From an uncultured Eubacteriales bacterium (GTDB lineage: Bacteria > Bacillota > Clostridia > Peptostreptococcales > Anaerovoracaceae), in NCBI GenBank assembly GCA_900542245.1, contig UQMQ01000006.1, forward strand, positions 1 to 39,794: a stretch of DNA of 39,794 nucleotides, in the 5' to 3' direction. Position numbers and translations under genes: made by a program. Positions 22,892 to 31,777 of the stretch are shown here, one piece after another. Numbering within the stretch: the first letter of the stretch is position 1; each line of letters starts with the position of its first letter. Under the pieces are notes generated by a model. It did not search any database. It was not told the DNA's origin and saw only the letters and a list, made by a program, of their open reading frames with translations.

Positions 22892-25552
22892 CTATGACTC
22901 TAAAGAAGCCTTGATCTCCTCCAAAATCGCAAACGCCTTGGACGGCGTAATTTCCATCAAATTCAGCGCGCGCAGTTTTTCAATCACCGGGTTCGGCGCA
23001 AAGGAAAACATCGAAAGCTGGCTTTCCTCTGCGCAGACGTCCGTATGCTTTATTTTTGCAGCCGCTTCCGTTTGTATCGGCAAAGACGTGTATGTTTGCA
23101 CGTCTGCAGAAGCAGCCATCCTGGCTGCCCCACTGCTCTCCAGCTCTGCCAGCTTCTCCTGTGCCCGTTCCAAAAGCACCTGCGGGATTCCTGCAAGCTT
23201 AGCGACATGAATACCGTAGCTGCGGCTCGCCGAGCCCTCCACGATCTTGTGCAGGAATACGATATTCCCGCCGACTTCTGTGACATCGACATTCAGATTG
23301 CGTACGCCCGCGAGCTGCCCCTCGAGCACTGTCAGCTCATGATAATGCGTTGCAAACAAAGTCCGGATATGGGTGTGCGCATTGCAGAGATACTCACAAG
23401 CCGCCCACGCGATGGATAACCCGTCATAGGTACTGGTGCCGCGTCCGATTTCGTCTAAAATGATTAGACTGCGCGCCTTGGCGTTGTTGAGGATATAGGA
23501 TAACTCGCTCATTTCGACAAAGAAGGTCGACTGACCCTGCGCCAGATTGTCCGAAGCGCCGATACGGGTAAAAATACGGTCGCACACCCCGATATGCGCC
23601 TGCGCGCACGGCACAAAGCAGCCCGCCTGTGCCATCAGTACGATGAGCGCAGTCTGCCGCATATAGGTGGACTTGCCTGCCATATTCGGTCCGGTGATCA
23701 AAAGCAGGCTCGCATCGCGGTCATTCAAATAGGTGTCGTTCGACACAAACAGACCGTCGCTGACCATCTGCTCGATGACCGGGTGTCTGCCCTTGATGAC
23801 CTCCAACTCCATCGAAGTATCCACGATTGGTTTCACATAGCCCAGCTTTTCACTGACCTGTGCAAAGGCGGTCAGGACGTCGAGCTCGGCGATCGCTGCA
23901 GAGGTTTTTTGGATTGCTTCAATATATTGCTGTACGTGATCTCTGACACTGAGGAAGAGTTCATATTCCAGTTGATTGATCTTGGTCTGCGCGTTCAGCA
24001 CCAGATTTTCCATCTCTTTGAGCTCCGGCGTGATGAAGCGCTCCGCATTTGCCAGCGTTTGTTTGCGGATGTAGTTTTCGGGAATCAAATCAAAATAGGA
24101 TTTGGTTACTTCCAAATAATAGCCGAACACGCGATTATAGCCGACCTTTAGGTTCTTGATGCCGGTCCGCTCCCGTTCGGTGCTTTCCAGATTTGAGATC
24201 CATGCTTTGCCGTCCTTGATGGAAAAGTTCAGCTGATCCAGCTCCTCCGAAAATCCGGCTTTGATGAGACCGCCCTCTTTCACTGAAAACGGCGGTTCCT
24301 CGCAGATCGCGCGGTCGATCACGTCATAGACCGCCGTCAGACAGTCGATCGCAGCATTGAGCTTCTGCAGCGCCGCGCTCTGCATCGCACCGAGGTCGGA
24401 TTTGATCTCCGGCAGCATGGCGATTGAATTGCGCAGCGCGATGAAATCTCTGCCGTTGGCATTGCCGCAGGCAACCCGACCGGTCAGACGTTCAAAATCA
24501 TAGATCCGTTTCAGATTTTCTTTGATGTTATTGCGCGTCAGCAGATCGTTGTAGAGCTCCTCCACGCCGTCCAGACGCTCGTTGATCTCTGCCGCGTCGT
24601 TGAGCGGCTCCCGCAGCCACTGCCGCATCTTGCGGCTGCCCATGGCAGTATGGGTCTTATCCAGCACGCCCAAAAGCGACCCTTGCACTTTTTTTTCGTA
24701 CAGGGTCTCCGTAATCTCGAGATTGCGCACCGTTGCCTTGTCCAGCGCCATATGGGAGCCAATCTCATAATGATTGATGCGCGTCAGATGTCTGAGGTTC
24801 TGTTTTTGTGTTTCTAAAAGATAGTTCAGAAGTGCGCCGAGTGCGCGTACCGCCTGCGGGCGGAAATCAAGGCCGAGTCCGGTCAGAGAAACGGTCCCGA
24901 ACTGTGCTTTGATCGCCTCGGTGCACGATTTTTCGGAATAATAGGTCTCCGAAAGAATATTGATGTAAGCCTCTGTGATCTGCTTGACCTCCTCAACGGG
25001 ATAATGCAGCGGGAAAGCTTCAGGGAGGATCACTTCTTTGGCTTTGATTTTGACCAGCTCGTTCAGCAATGTCTGATAGAGATCTGCACCATGATACTCC
25101 GTCAGATACAGTTCTCCGGTCGATATATCGCAATAAGCTGCCGCCATCGCCTGTTCGTCGGCATAGACCGCAGCTAAATAATTATTTTCTTTTTCATGCA
25201 GCATGGATTGTGATGTCAGCGTCCCCGGTGTGACGACTTGGATCACTTCACGCCTGACAATGCCCTTCGCCTGTGCCGGATCTTCGAGCTGTTCGCAGAT
25301 CGCGACCTTGTAGCCCTTTTCCACAAGCTTGGCAATATAGCCGTCGGCTGCGTGGAAAGGGACGCCGCACATCGGCGCCCTCTCCTCTTGTCCGCAAGCC
25401 TTTCCGGTCAATGTTAATTCTAATTCTTTGGACGCCAGCTTCGCGTCCTCGAAGAACATTTCATAGAAGTCACCCAGCCGAAAAAACAGAATACAATCCT
25501 GATATTGTTCTTTGATCTCCATATATTGCTGCATCATCGGTGATAATTTCAT
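22892..25552 (-). CDS. mutS: DNA mismatch repair protein MutS
   Basis: Recognises base mismatches and small loops and starts mismatch repair. The 886-aa protein has normal MutS1 length. The N-terminal mismatch-binding domain has the Phe-x-Glu motif in GDFYEMFF (Phe29, Glu31). The core and clamp follow, then the ATPase with Walker A LITGPNMAGKSTYMRQ, a FVEMSELSYIL segment, Walker B LIILDEIGRGTSTYDGLS and TLFATHYHELT. A C-terminal helix-turn-helix and a short tail close it. mutL, often next door in Bacillota, is not in the window; the cobalamin operon follows instead. It is 65 bp downstream of the aminotransferase and probably on the same transcript. Confidence 0.97.
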   Translation of the reverse strand: MKLSPMMQQYMEIKEQYQDCILFFRLGDFYEMFFEDAKLASKELELTLTGKACGQEERAPMCGVPFHAADGYIAKLVEKGYKVAICEQLEDPAQAKGIVRREVIQVVTPGTLTSQSMLHEKENNYLAAVYADEQAMAAAYCDISTGELYLTEYHGADLYQTLLNELVKIKAKEVILPEAFPLHYPVEEVKQITEAYINILSETYYSEKSCTEAIKAQFGTVSLTGLGLDFRPQAVRALGALLNYLLETQKQNLRHLTRINHYEIGSHMALDKATVRNLEITETLYEKKVQGSLLGVLDKTHTAMGSRKMRQWLREPLNDAAEINERLDGVEELYNDLLTRNNIKENLKRIYDFERLTGRVACGNANGRDFIALRNSIAMLPEIKSDLGAMQSAALQKLNAAIDCLTAVYDVIDRAICEEPPFSVKEGGLIKAGFSEELDQLNFSIKDGKAWISNLESTERERTGIKNLKVGYNRVFGYYLEVTKSYFDLIPENYIRKQTLANAERFITPELKEMENLVLNAQTKINQLEYELFLSVRDHVQQYIEAIQKTSAAIAELDVLTAFAQVSEKLGYVKPIVDTSMELEVIKGRHPVIEQMVSDGLFVSNDTYLNDRDASLLLITGPNMAGKSTYMRQTALIVLMAQAGCFVPCAQAHIGVCDRIFTRIGASDNLAQGQSTFFVEMSELSYILNNAKARSLIILDEIGRGTSTYDGLSIAWAACEYLCNAHTHIRTLFATHYHELTVLEGQLAGVRNLNVDVTEVGGNIVFLHKIVEGSASRSYGIHVAKLAGIPQVLLERAQEKLAELESSGAARMAASADVQTYTSLPIQTEAAAKIKHTDVCAEESQLSMFSFAPNPVIEKLRALNLMEITPSKAFAILEEIKASLES

Positions 25553-25617
25553 ATGATATGTTTCTCCTGTTTGTCCGTAATCTCAGTTATGTAAATATGT
25601 AAAAATGTAATGTAAAA

Positions 25618-26808
25618 CTATCTCGCGTTGTACGCTTTGATACCTTCTTTGATGATATTGATGCCGGCCTTCATGTCCTCTGCCTTCAGCACGTATGCGA
25701 TACGCATGTCAGACTTGCCTGCTTCCGGATTGGTGAAGAATCCGCCTGCCGGTGCGAACATGCAGGTTTCGCCGTTCACGTCGAATTCAGTGAGCAGGAA
25801 CATCAGGAACTTCTCCGCATCGTCTACCGGAAGTTTGCAGGTGATGTAGAATGCGCCCTCCGGAACACCGTACTGGATGCCTTCGATCTCGTTCAACGCT
25901 TCTACGGCAACATTTCTTCTGTGCTCGTATTCCGCTTTGATCTCGTTGAAATACGAAGGATCCATGTTGTAGAGTGCTGCTGCACCGATCTGATCCAGCG
26001 TTGCGCTGCAAAGTCTTGCCTGGCAGAGCTTCATCAGGTTGCCCATCAATGCTTCGTTCTTGGAAGCGATGGAGCCCATTCTCGCGCCGCAGGCGGAGAA
26101 TCTCTTGGAGATGGAGTCTACGATAACGACATGCTGTGCTGCTTCCGGGAAAGCACCGAACGTATCCATCGTCTTGCCGTCATAAACGAATTCTCTGTAA
26201 ACCTCGTCTGCGATGATGAAAAGGTCATGTGCAATCGCGATATCGACGATCAGCTTCATTTCGTCATGGGTCAGCACCTTTCCGGTCGGATTGCCCGGGT
26301 TGATGATGCAGATCGCTTTGGTCTTCGGTGTGATGACTGCTTCGATCTTTTCCTTGACTGCATACTGATAGCCCTCTTCTGCGGTAGTCGGAATACCGAC
26401 TAACTTGCCGCCTGCTGCGCGGATAAAGGTCTTGTAGTTGGTGTAGAACGGTTCTGCCATGATGACTTCATCATCGTCGTCCAGCAATGCGGTCATCAGC
26501 ATGGAAATCGCTTCGGAGCCGCCTGTCGTGACCAGCAGGTCTTTCTTTTCAAAGCTCAGACCCAGTCTCTTGTAGTAGCCGACCAATGCTTCCAGCAGCT
26601 CCGGAATACCTTGAGAATTGGCATAAGCTAATACGTCCTGATCGAAATTCTTCACTGCATCGAAGAACGCACGCGGTGTCTTAATGTCCGGCTGACCGAT
26701 GTTCAGTCCGTAAACCTTCTTGCCTGCGGCTCTGGCAGCATCAGCGTAAGGAACAAACTTTCTGATCGGAGAGAGCTCCATTGCTTGAATCTTTTTTGAT
26801 AGTTCCAT
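25618..26808 (-). CDS. Class I/II pyridoxal-phosphate aminotransferase
   Basis: Fold type I aminotransferase, close to aspartate/aromatic aminotransferases; the amino acid substrate cannot be fixed. In the 396-aa protein: GLNIGQPDIKTP (about 34-45), YANSQGIPELLEAL, TTGGSEAISML (about 94-104), INPGNPTGKVLT (about 169-180), DEVYREFVYDG (about 201-211), the PLP lysine Lys235 in DSISKRFSACGARMG, and a C-terminal DMRIAYVL with the carboxylate-binding Arg. Codon use appears more biased than in neighbours (many CTT/CTG and GTC codons), which may reflect high expression. It lies between tlyA and mutS. Confidence 0.9.
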   Translation of the reverse strand: MELSKKIQAMELSPIRKFVPYADAARAAGKKVYGLNIGQPDIKTPRAFFDAVKNFDQDVLAYANSQGIPELLEALVGYYKRLGLSFEKKDLLVTTGGSEAISMLMTALLDDDDEVIMAEPFYTNYKTFIRAAGGKLVGIPTTAEEGYQYAVKEKIEAVITPKTKAICIINPGNPTGKVLTHDEMKLIVDIAIAHDLFIIADEVYREFVYDGKTMDTFGAFPEAAQHVVIVDSISKRFSACGARMGSIASKNEALMGNLMKLCQARLCSATLDQIGAAALYNMDPSYFNEIKAEYEHRRNVAVEALNEIEGIQYGVPEGAFYITCKLPVDDAEKFLMFLLTEFDVNGETCMFAPAGGFFTNPEAGKSDMRIAYVLKAEDMKAGINIIKEGIKAYNAR

Positions 26809-26841
26809 TTTGTTTTCTCCTTTTTACATAAAAACTAACAT

Positions 26842-27660
26842 TTATTCTAACTCCTCATGTGAGGTGTTAACGACGTTAAGAATGTCGGCATCGGTGATGG
26901 CTGCGCCGGTGTCCGACAATGCTTTGGATAAATACAGCAGATATTCGATATTGCCCTTCGCGCCGGTGACGGGGCTATAGGTCAATCCTTGTGTATGCAG
27001 CCCATTCTCCTCGGCATACTGCATCACGTTTCGAATGACTGCTTCGTGCACGCTTCGATCGCGCACGATGCCTTTTTTGCCGACCTGCTCTCTGCCCGCC
27101 TCAAACTGCGGCTTGACCAGACAGACCAGACTGCCTCCGGTTTGTTCCAGAAGCTTTGCGGCTACCGGGAAAACCAGCTTCAGCGAAATAAACGACACAT
27201 CGATGCTGATAAAATCGATCGGATCTTCGATCAAAGCAAAGTCCAGATAACGGATATTGCATTTTTCCATATTCACCACGCGCGGGTCGATCCGCAGCTT
27301 GTAATCCAGCTGTCCGTAACCGACATCGACGGCGTAAACCTTGCGTGCGCCGTTTTGCAGCATACAATCCGTAAACCCCCCGGTGGAGGCGCCGATATCC
27401 ATGCAGACCGTATCCGCAAGCCGGATCGGCCAGAGCTGCATGGATTTTTCCAGCTTCAGTCCGCCGCGGCTGACGTAGGGACAGAGGTTTTCCTTTACGA
27501 AGATCTCCGCGTTTTCGTCTACCTGATTTCCCGGCTTATCGCTTTTTTGACCGTCAACGTACACGATTCCTGCCATAATGGAAGCTTTCGCGCGTTCCCG
27601 CGACTGGTAGAACCCCCTCTGGACCAACAGCACATCAAGTCTTTCTTTCAAGCTCTTCAC
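26842..27660 (-). CDS. tlyA: TlyA family rRNA 2'-O-methyltransferase (YqxC)
   Basis: Family members methylate ribose 2'-OH groups of rRNA. The product (about 272 aa from the GTG at 27660) has an N-terminal S4 RNA-binding domain (ERLDVLLVQRGFYQSRERAK) and an FtsJ/RrmJ-like SAM domain (DIGASTGGFTDCMLQNGA, YAVDVGYGQLD, FISIDVSFISL, CLVKPQFEAGRE). The start is uncertain. An ATG at 27696 would overlap dxs by 62 nt. GTG at 27660 follows AAAGGATTT, and TTG at 27651 sits next to the conserved KERLDVLL. Overlap with the dxs end in any case suggests coupled translation. Confidence 0.88.
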   Translation of the reverse strand: MKSLKERLDVLLVQRGFYQSRERAKASIMAGIVYVDGQKSDKPGNQVDENAEIFVKENLCPYVSRGGLKLEKSMQLWPIRLADTVCMDIGASTGGFTDCMLQNGARKVYAVDVGYGQLDYKLRIDPRVVNMEKCNIRYLDFALIEDPIDFISIDVSFISLKLVFPVAAKLLEQTGGSLVCLVKPQFEAGREQVGKKGIVRDRSVHEAVIRNVMQYAEENGLHTQGLTYSPVTGAKGNIEYLLYLSKALSDTGAAITDADILNVVNTSHEELE

Positions 27661-29518
27661 AAATCCTTTCTGTGATCTTCTCGGCAGACAATCCATATTT
27701 GTCTGTCAGCTCTGCAAACGTCCCCTGCTCGATGAACCGATCCGGCCAGCCGAAGCGCAGAACCTTTTGCCCGGTCTGCAGTGCGCATTGCAGGCTTTCT
27801 CCAAAGCCGCCGGTCACGATATTGTCCTCGATGGTCACGATCAGGCTGCCGCGCAGCGTATTCATCGCTTCGATCGTAGTCTTGATCGGTTTGACAATGT
27901 TGACATCCTGGTAGCGTGCCTGTATGCCTTTTTCGAGCAGCCGGACAAAGACTTCCCGACCGATGCCTGCCATCTTGCCGACGCCGAGGATCTCCACGCG
28001 GTCTGCAAGTGGCGCACTGCCGTATTCCATCGTCCGGTTATAGTACAGCAGGCTTGGGAGCCTGCTCTCTTCCTCCGTCATAATCTCCCCGCGCGGATAA
28101 CGGATCGCACAAGGTCCGCCCTGCTCCATCGCGTAGTTCATGCTCTCGCGCAGCGTTTCATCGGAAGTCGGTGCGAGCACCGACAAATGCGGCATCGTAG
28201 CAAGATAGCTGAGGTCGAAGATGCCATGGTGTGTTTCGCCGTCCGCACCGACAATGCCCGCGCGGTCGATCATAAAGGTCACCGGCAGCTCCTGCATGCA
28301 GACATCTTCTAAAATCTGGTCATAGGCACGCTGTAAAAACGAAGAGTAAATACAGACAAACGGCCGCATGCCCGCCTTGGCAAGCCCCGCGGCAAATGTC
28401 ACCGCATGCTGCTCGGCAATCCCGACATCGAAGAATCGCTCCGGATACTTCTCGGCAAAGCCGCCGAGTCCGGTTGCATCTCCCATCGCCGCCGTAATCG
28501 CCACGATGCGGGAATCCTTTTCGGCAAGCTCTGTCAGATAGTCACCCATGACCTTAGAATAAGTCGGCTTATCTGAGCTCGCGAGCACCTTACCTGTTTC
28601 CGGGTCAAATTTGCCGATGCCGTGGAACTTGCCCGGATCCTTTTCTGCATTGCGATAGCCTTTTCCTTTTTTGGTGATCACATGGATGAGCACCGGCTCA
28701 TCCAAATTCTTGGCACGCGTCAGTACCTCCAAAAGCTCCGGCAGACTGTGTCCGTCTACCGGTCCGAAATAAGTAAAGCCGAGCTCTTCAAAAAGCACAC
28801 CGCCGCGCTCGAGCATCGTATATTTGATGTCATTTTTTAAGTCAGCCAAGCCCTGCGCCAGACCTTTGCCGATGCTTGGGATCGTACTGATCTTATTTTT
28901 AATAAAATTTTTCGCGCTCAAATATCCCTTGGAGGTCCGCAAAGATCCCAGATGTCTGGAAATCCCGCCGATATTCGGCGAGATCGACATGCCGTTATCG
29001 TTGAGAATCACGATCACCTTGGATTTGGAAGCGCCGATATTGTTTAATGCCTCATAAGCCATCCCTCCGGTCAAGGAGCCGTCTCCGATGACTGCAATGA
29101 CTTCATAATCCTTGCCTTGTATATCCCGCGCTGCCGCATATCCCGCCGCCGCCGAGATCGAGGTACTGCTGTGTCCGGTGTCAAAAGCGTCATGCACGCT
29201 CTCCTTGCCCTTCGGGAAGCCGCTTAAGCCTCCAAACTGCCGCAGCGTGTCGAAGTCCTCCGCGCGTCCGGTCAAAATCTTATGTACATAAGATTGATGC
29301 CCGACGTCCCAGATGATCTTATCCTCCGGACTGTCAAACAGCTTGTGCAGCGCCAGCGTCAGCTCTACCACGCCCAGATTGGAGGCAAGATGTCCACCGG
29401 TTTTCGCCACATGCTCGATCAGAAACTCCCGGATCGCATAGGATAATAATTCCATTTCCTCACAGGACATGGTTTTCAGGTCCTCAGGAAAGTGGTATTG
29501 TGTCAACTCTTTTTTCAT
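27635..29518 (-). CDS. dxs: 1-deoxy-D-xylulose-5-phosphate synthase Dxs
   Basis: Thiamine-diphosphate enzyme that condenses pyruvate and glyceraldehyde 3-phosphate, the first step of the MEP isoprenoid pathway. The 627-aa protein has the expected length and motifs: GHLASNLGVVELTLAL, DVGHQSYVHKIL, FPKGKESVHDAFDTGHSSTS split across about 97-116, the ThDP site GDGSLTGGMAYEALNN, LNDNGMSISPN, and GIAEQHAVTFAAGLA with the catalytic glutamate. It lies 9 bp after ispA, so two isoprenoid genes are adjacent and probably co-translated. Confidence 0.97.
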   Translation of the reverse strand: MKKELTQYHFPEDLKTMSCEEMELLSYAIREFLIEHVAKTGGHLASNLGVVELTLALHKLFDSPEDKIIWDVGHQSYVHKILTGRAEDFDTLRQFGGLSGFPKGKESVHDAFDTGHSSTSISAAAGYAAARDIQGKDYEVIAVIGDGSLTGGMAYEALNNIGASKSKVIVILNDNGMSISPNIGGISRHLGSLRTSKGYLSAKNFIKNKISTIPSIGKGLAQGLADLKNDIKYTMLERGGVLFEELGFTYFGPVDGHSLPELLEVLTRAKNLDEPVLIHVITKKGKGYRNAEKDPGKFHGIGKFDPETGKVLASSDKPTYSKVMGDYLTELAEKDSRIVAITAAMGDATGLGGFAEKYPERFFDVGIAEQHAVTFAAGLAKAGMRPFVCIYSSFLQRAYDQILEDVCMQELPVTFMIDRAGIVGADGETHHGIFDLSYLATMPHLSVLAPTSDETLRESMNYAMEQGGPCAIRYPRGEIMTEEESRLPSLLYYNRTMEYGSAPLADRVEILGVGKMAGIGREVFVRLLEKGIQARYQDVNIVKPIKTTIEAMNTLRGSLIVTIEDNIVTGGFGESLQCALQTGQKVLRFGWPDRFIEQGTFAELTDKYGLSAEKITERICEELERKT

Positions 29519-29527
29519 GCTCTTGTA

Positions 29528-30421
29528 TCAGTTCCTTCTCGTTTTGAGCTGCAACGCCAGATCGCGGAAAAATTCCGCGTTATCATAATACGGTGCGATC
29601 GCTTCCAGTGCGTCATCCGTCAGATGCTCCAGTCTGGCAAAGGCTGCCTCCAGCCCGTTCAGCGAGGTATAGGTGTTCTTGTGCTGCTTCTTATCGGAGC
29701 CGATCGCCTTGCCGAGCTCCTTCGGATCACCAATCTCGTCCAGAATGTCATCCGCGATCTGATAAGCCAGTCCGAGATTTTCGGAATAAATATCCAGGTT
29801 GCTGAGCATATCTTTCGTCGGATTGCCTAGGTACAGCCCTGCTTTGATGGCAGAGATGATCAGCGCACCGGTTTTATTGATATGGATATATTCCAGCATT
29901 TCGTTGGAATACTCGTTGTTTTCTCCCTCAATATCGGACACCTGTCCGGCAACCATGCCGCGGCATCCGGCGCCCTTGGCAATCGCGTTGATCGCGCGGA
30001 TACGCTTCGCCATCTGGTTTGCATCGTCCAAATAGAGCATCAGATCCTTATTCATCGCCTCAAACGCGCTCGTCAAAAGTCCGTCTCCAGCAAGGATCGC
30101 CAGCGCCTCCCCGTAAACCTTGTGATTGGTCGGCACGCCGCGGCGCAAATCATCGTTATCCATCGCCGGTAAGTCATCGTGAATCATGGAATAGGTATGA
30201 ATATACTCCATCGCACAGGCATAAGGCAGCGCCTCGCGCACATCGCCGCCCGCGAAATCACAAGCTGCCAGCAGCAGCACCGGGCGGATCCGCTTGCCGC
30301 CTGCTGTCAGACTGTATTTCATCGATTCATAGAGTGAAATGCTCTTATTATCAATATTCGGCAGAAAATCCAGCAGGTGTTCATCAATCATTTTTTTGTA
30401 ATCATCATAGCATCTTTCCAT
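29528..30421 (-). CDS. ispA: Farnesyl/geranyl diphosphate synthase IspA
   Basis: Short-chain trans-prenyl transferase that extends allylic diphosphates with isopentenyl diphosphate. In the 297-aa product: AGGKRIRPVLLLAA (about 40-53), the first Asp-rich motif HDDLPAMDNDDLRRG (81-95), HKVYGEALAILAGDGLL, and the second motif YQIADDILDEIGD. Chain length is probably C15: no bulky aromatic is seen at position -4 or -5 beyond the usual Tyr-Ser before the first motif, but this is not decisive. The ATG at 30421 is chosen because AAAGGAGG lies 8 nt upstream; the open frame before it is not family-like. Confidence 0.94.
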   Translation of the reverse strand: MERCYDDYKKMIDEHLLDFLPNIDNKSISLYESMKYSLTAGGKRIRPVLLLAACDFAGGDVREALPYACAMEYIHTYSMIHDDLPAMDNDDLRRGVPTNHKVYGEALAILAGDGLLTSAFEAMNKDLMLYLDDANQMAKRIRAINAIAKGAGCRGMVAGQVSDIEGENNEYSNEMLEYIHINKTGALIISAIKAGLYLGNPTKDMLSNLDIYSENLGLAYQIADDILDEIGDPKELGKAIGSDKKQHKNTYTSLNGLEAAFARLEHLTDDALEAIAPYYDNAEFFRDLALQLKTRRN

Positions 30422-30450
30422 GAGGAAACCTCCTTTTCTGTTCCGGAAAT

Positions 30451-30624
30451 TTATTTTTCGTACACTTCTATTTTCTGTTCTGTCTTTTTCAGCAGATCCT
30501 TGCATAGGTTATAGCATTGCATGCCTTCTTCGTAACACTTGACTGCCTCATCCACGCTCGTCTCTTCATCGCGGATCATCTCCGACATATCTTCCAGCTT
30601 CTGCAAAGCTTCTTCAAAGGTCAT
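30451..30624 (-). CDS. xseB: Exodeoxyribonuclease VII small subunit XseB
   Basis: Small helical subunit that binds XseA to form exonuclease VII. The 57-aa product is slightly short for the family (60-80). It begins MTFEEALQKLEDMSEMIRD, the typical start, and continues with SVDEAVKCYEEGMQCYNLCK, a recognisable LEESLxxYEEGMxLxxxC pattern. The ATG at 30624 is inside the end of xseA (11-nt overlap), with AAGGAGG upstream on the minus strand. It is 29 bp before ispA. It carries three cysteines, one in the conserved position. Confidence 0.93.
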   Translation of the reverse strand: MTFEEALQKLEDMSEMIRDEETSVDEAVKCYEEGMQCYNLCKDLLKKTEQKIEVYEK

Positions 30625-31777
30625 CGTTTCTATCCTCCTTGGTCACAGCAAGCTCCGTCATGCGGAATACCGCACTGCCGTCTTTGAGTTTCAGTTTGTA
30701 AATTTGCCCGTCACGCAGGTCACCCGCTGAGGAAAGGTTCTGACCGGCCGCATCTTCCAGCACTGCATAGCCCTTGCGCAGAATCCGGTACGGATGATTT
30801 TCCTCCAGGATCAGCCTGCAGCGCTCCAGTTCATGCCGATAAGCAAGGAGACGTCTTTGCAGGACATGCTGCAGCTCTGCAAACAGTTTGTCCGCCTGCA
30901 GTCCCGCATAGCTGATTTTTTGCTGCAAATCCGCACGCAAGCTGTTCCGGCAGCGTTCGAGCTTCTGCATCAGCTCGGTCATATTCGGTACTGCCATCTC
31001 CGCCGCGGCTGTCGGTGTCTCCGCACGCCTGTCCGCGACAAAGTCCGCAATCGTAAAATCGATCTCATGACCGACCGCCGAGATAATCGGGATCCGGCTG
31101 CGATAAATCGCTCTGGCGACAATTTCCTCATTGAAAGCCCAAAGATCCTCCATGGAGCCGCCGCCGCGGCCGACAATCAACGTGTCAATGTCATCAAAAT
31201 CCCGATTGATCATATCAATCGTACCAGCAATGTCTGCCGCCGCTTCACTTCCCTGCACCAATACCGGGAACACGATCATATCGGTCAGACTTGTCCGGCT
31301 CTCGATAATTTTAATAATGTCTCGTACCGCCGCACCGGTATTCGATGTCACGATCCCGATCCTGCGTGGGAATTGCGGGATTGGCTTTTTATGCGCAGGA
31401 TCGAACAGCCCTTCTGCCTCCAGTTTTTCCTTGAGCAGCTGGAAAGCTGCCGCCAGCCCGCCTGCACCGGCGATCTCTATGCTACGTACAAAAAGCGTAT
31501 AGGTACCGCCCTTTTTATATACATTCAAATAACCATGAATGACGACTTCCAGACCGTCCCCAAGCGCATAATGCAGTCCGCGCACATACTGTGCCGGAAA
31601 GAAGCAGTTGACCTTGCTGTTCTGATCGGTGATCGAAAAATATAGATGTCCGCTGCTGTGATATTTCAGATTGGAGATCTCCCCGGTAACGGTCAGATTG
31701 CCGAGCAGCGGGTCTGTCATCAGCACGCGGCTGATATAGTCATTCAGTTGTGATACCGTAATCGGCTTCAGCGCCAT
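30614..31777 (-). CDS. xseA: Exodeoxyribonuclease VII large subunit XseA
   Basis: Catalytic subunit of the single-strand-specific exonuclease VII. The 387-aa product has the N-terminal OB-fold (ITVSQLNDYISRVL, GEISNLKYHSSGHLYFSI, CFFPAQ) and the catalytic domain (KPIPQFPRRIGIVTSNTGAAVRDI in parts, VGRGGGSMEDLWAFNEE, RIPIISAVGHEIDFTIADFVADRRAETPTAAAE in parts). It is a little shorter than the usual 400-450 aa, with a shortened C-terminal helical region. It overlaps the TsaD-like gene by 10 nt at its start and xseB by 11 nt at its end. Confidence 0.96.
   Translation of the reverse strand: MALKPITVSQLNDYISRVLMTDPLLGNLTVTGEISNLKYHSSGHLYFSITDQNSKVNCFFPAQYVRGLHYALGDGLEVVIHGYLNVYKKGGTYTLFVRSIEIAGAGGLAAAFQLLKEKLEAEGLFDPAHKKPIPQFPRRIGIVTSNTGAAVRDIIKIIESRTSLTDMIVFPVLVQGSEAAADIAGTIDMINRDFDDIDTLIVGRGGGSMEDLWAFNEEIVARAIYRSRIPIISAVGHEIDFTIADFVADRRAETPTAAAEMAVPNMTELMQKLERCRNSLRADLQQKISYAGLQADKLFAELQHVLQRRLLAYRHELERCRLILEENHPYRILRKGYAVLEDAAGQNLSSAGDLRDGQIYKLKLKDGSAVFRMTELAVTKEDRNDDL

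Noticed and set aside
27661..27696. ATG start for tlyA at 27696
   Set aside because: It would overlap dxs by 62 nt and add residues unlike the family; a GTG at 27660 or TTG at 27651 fits the S4 domain start better.
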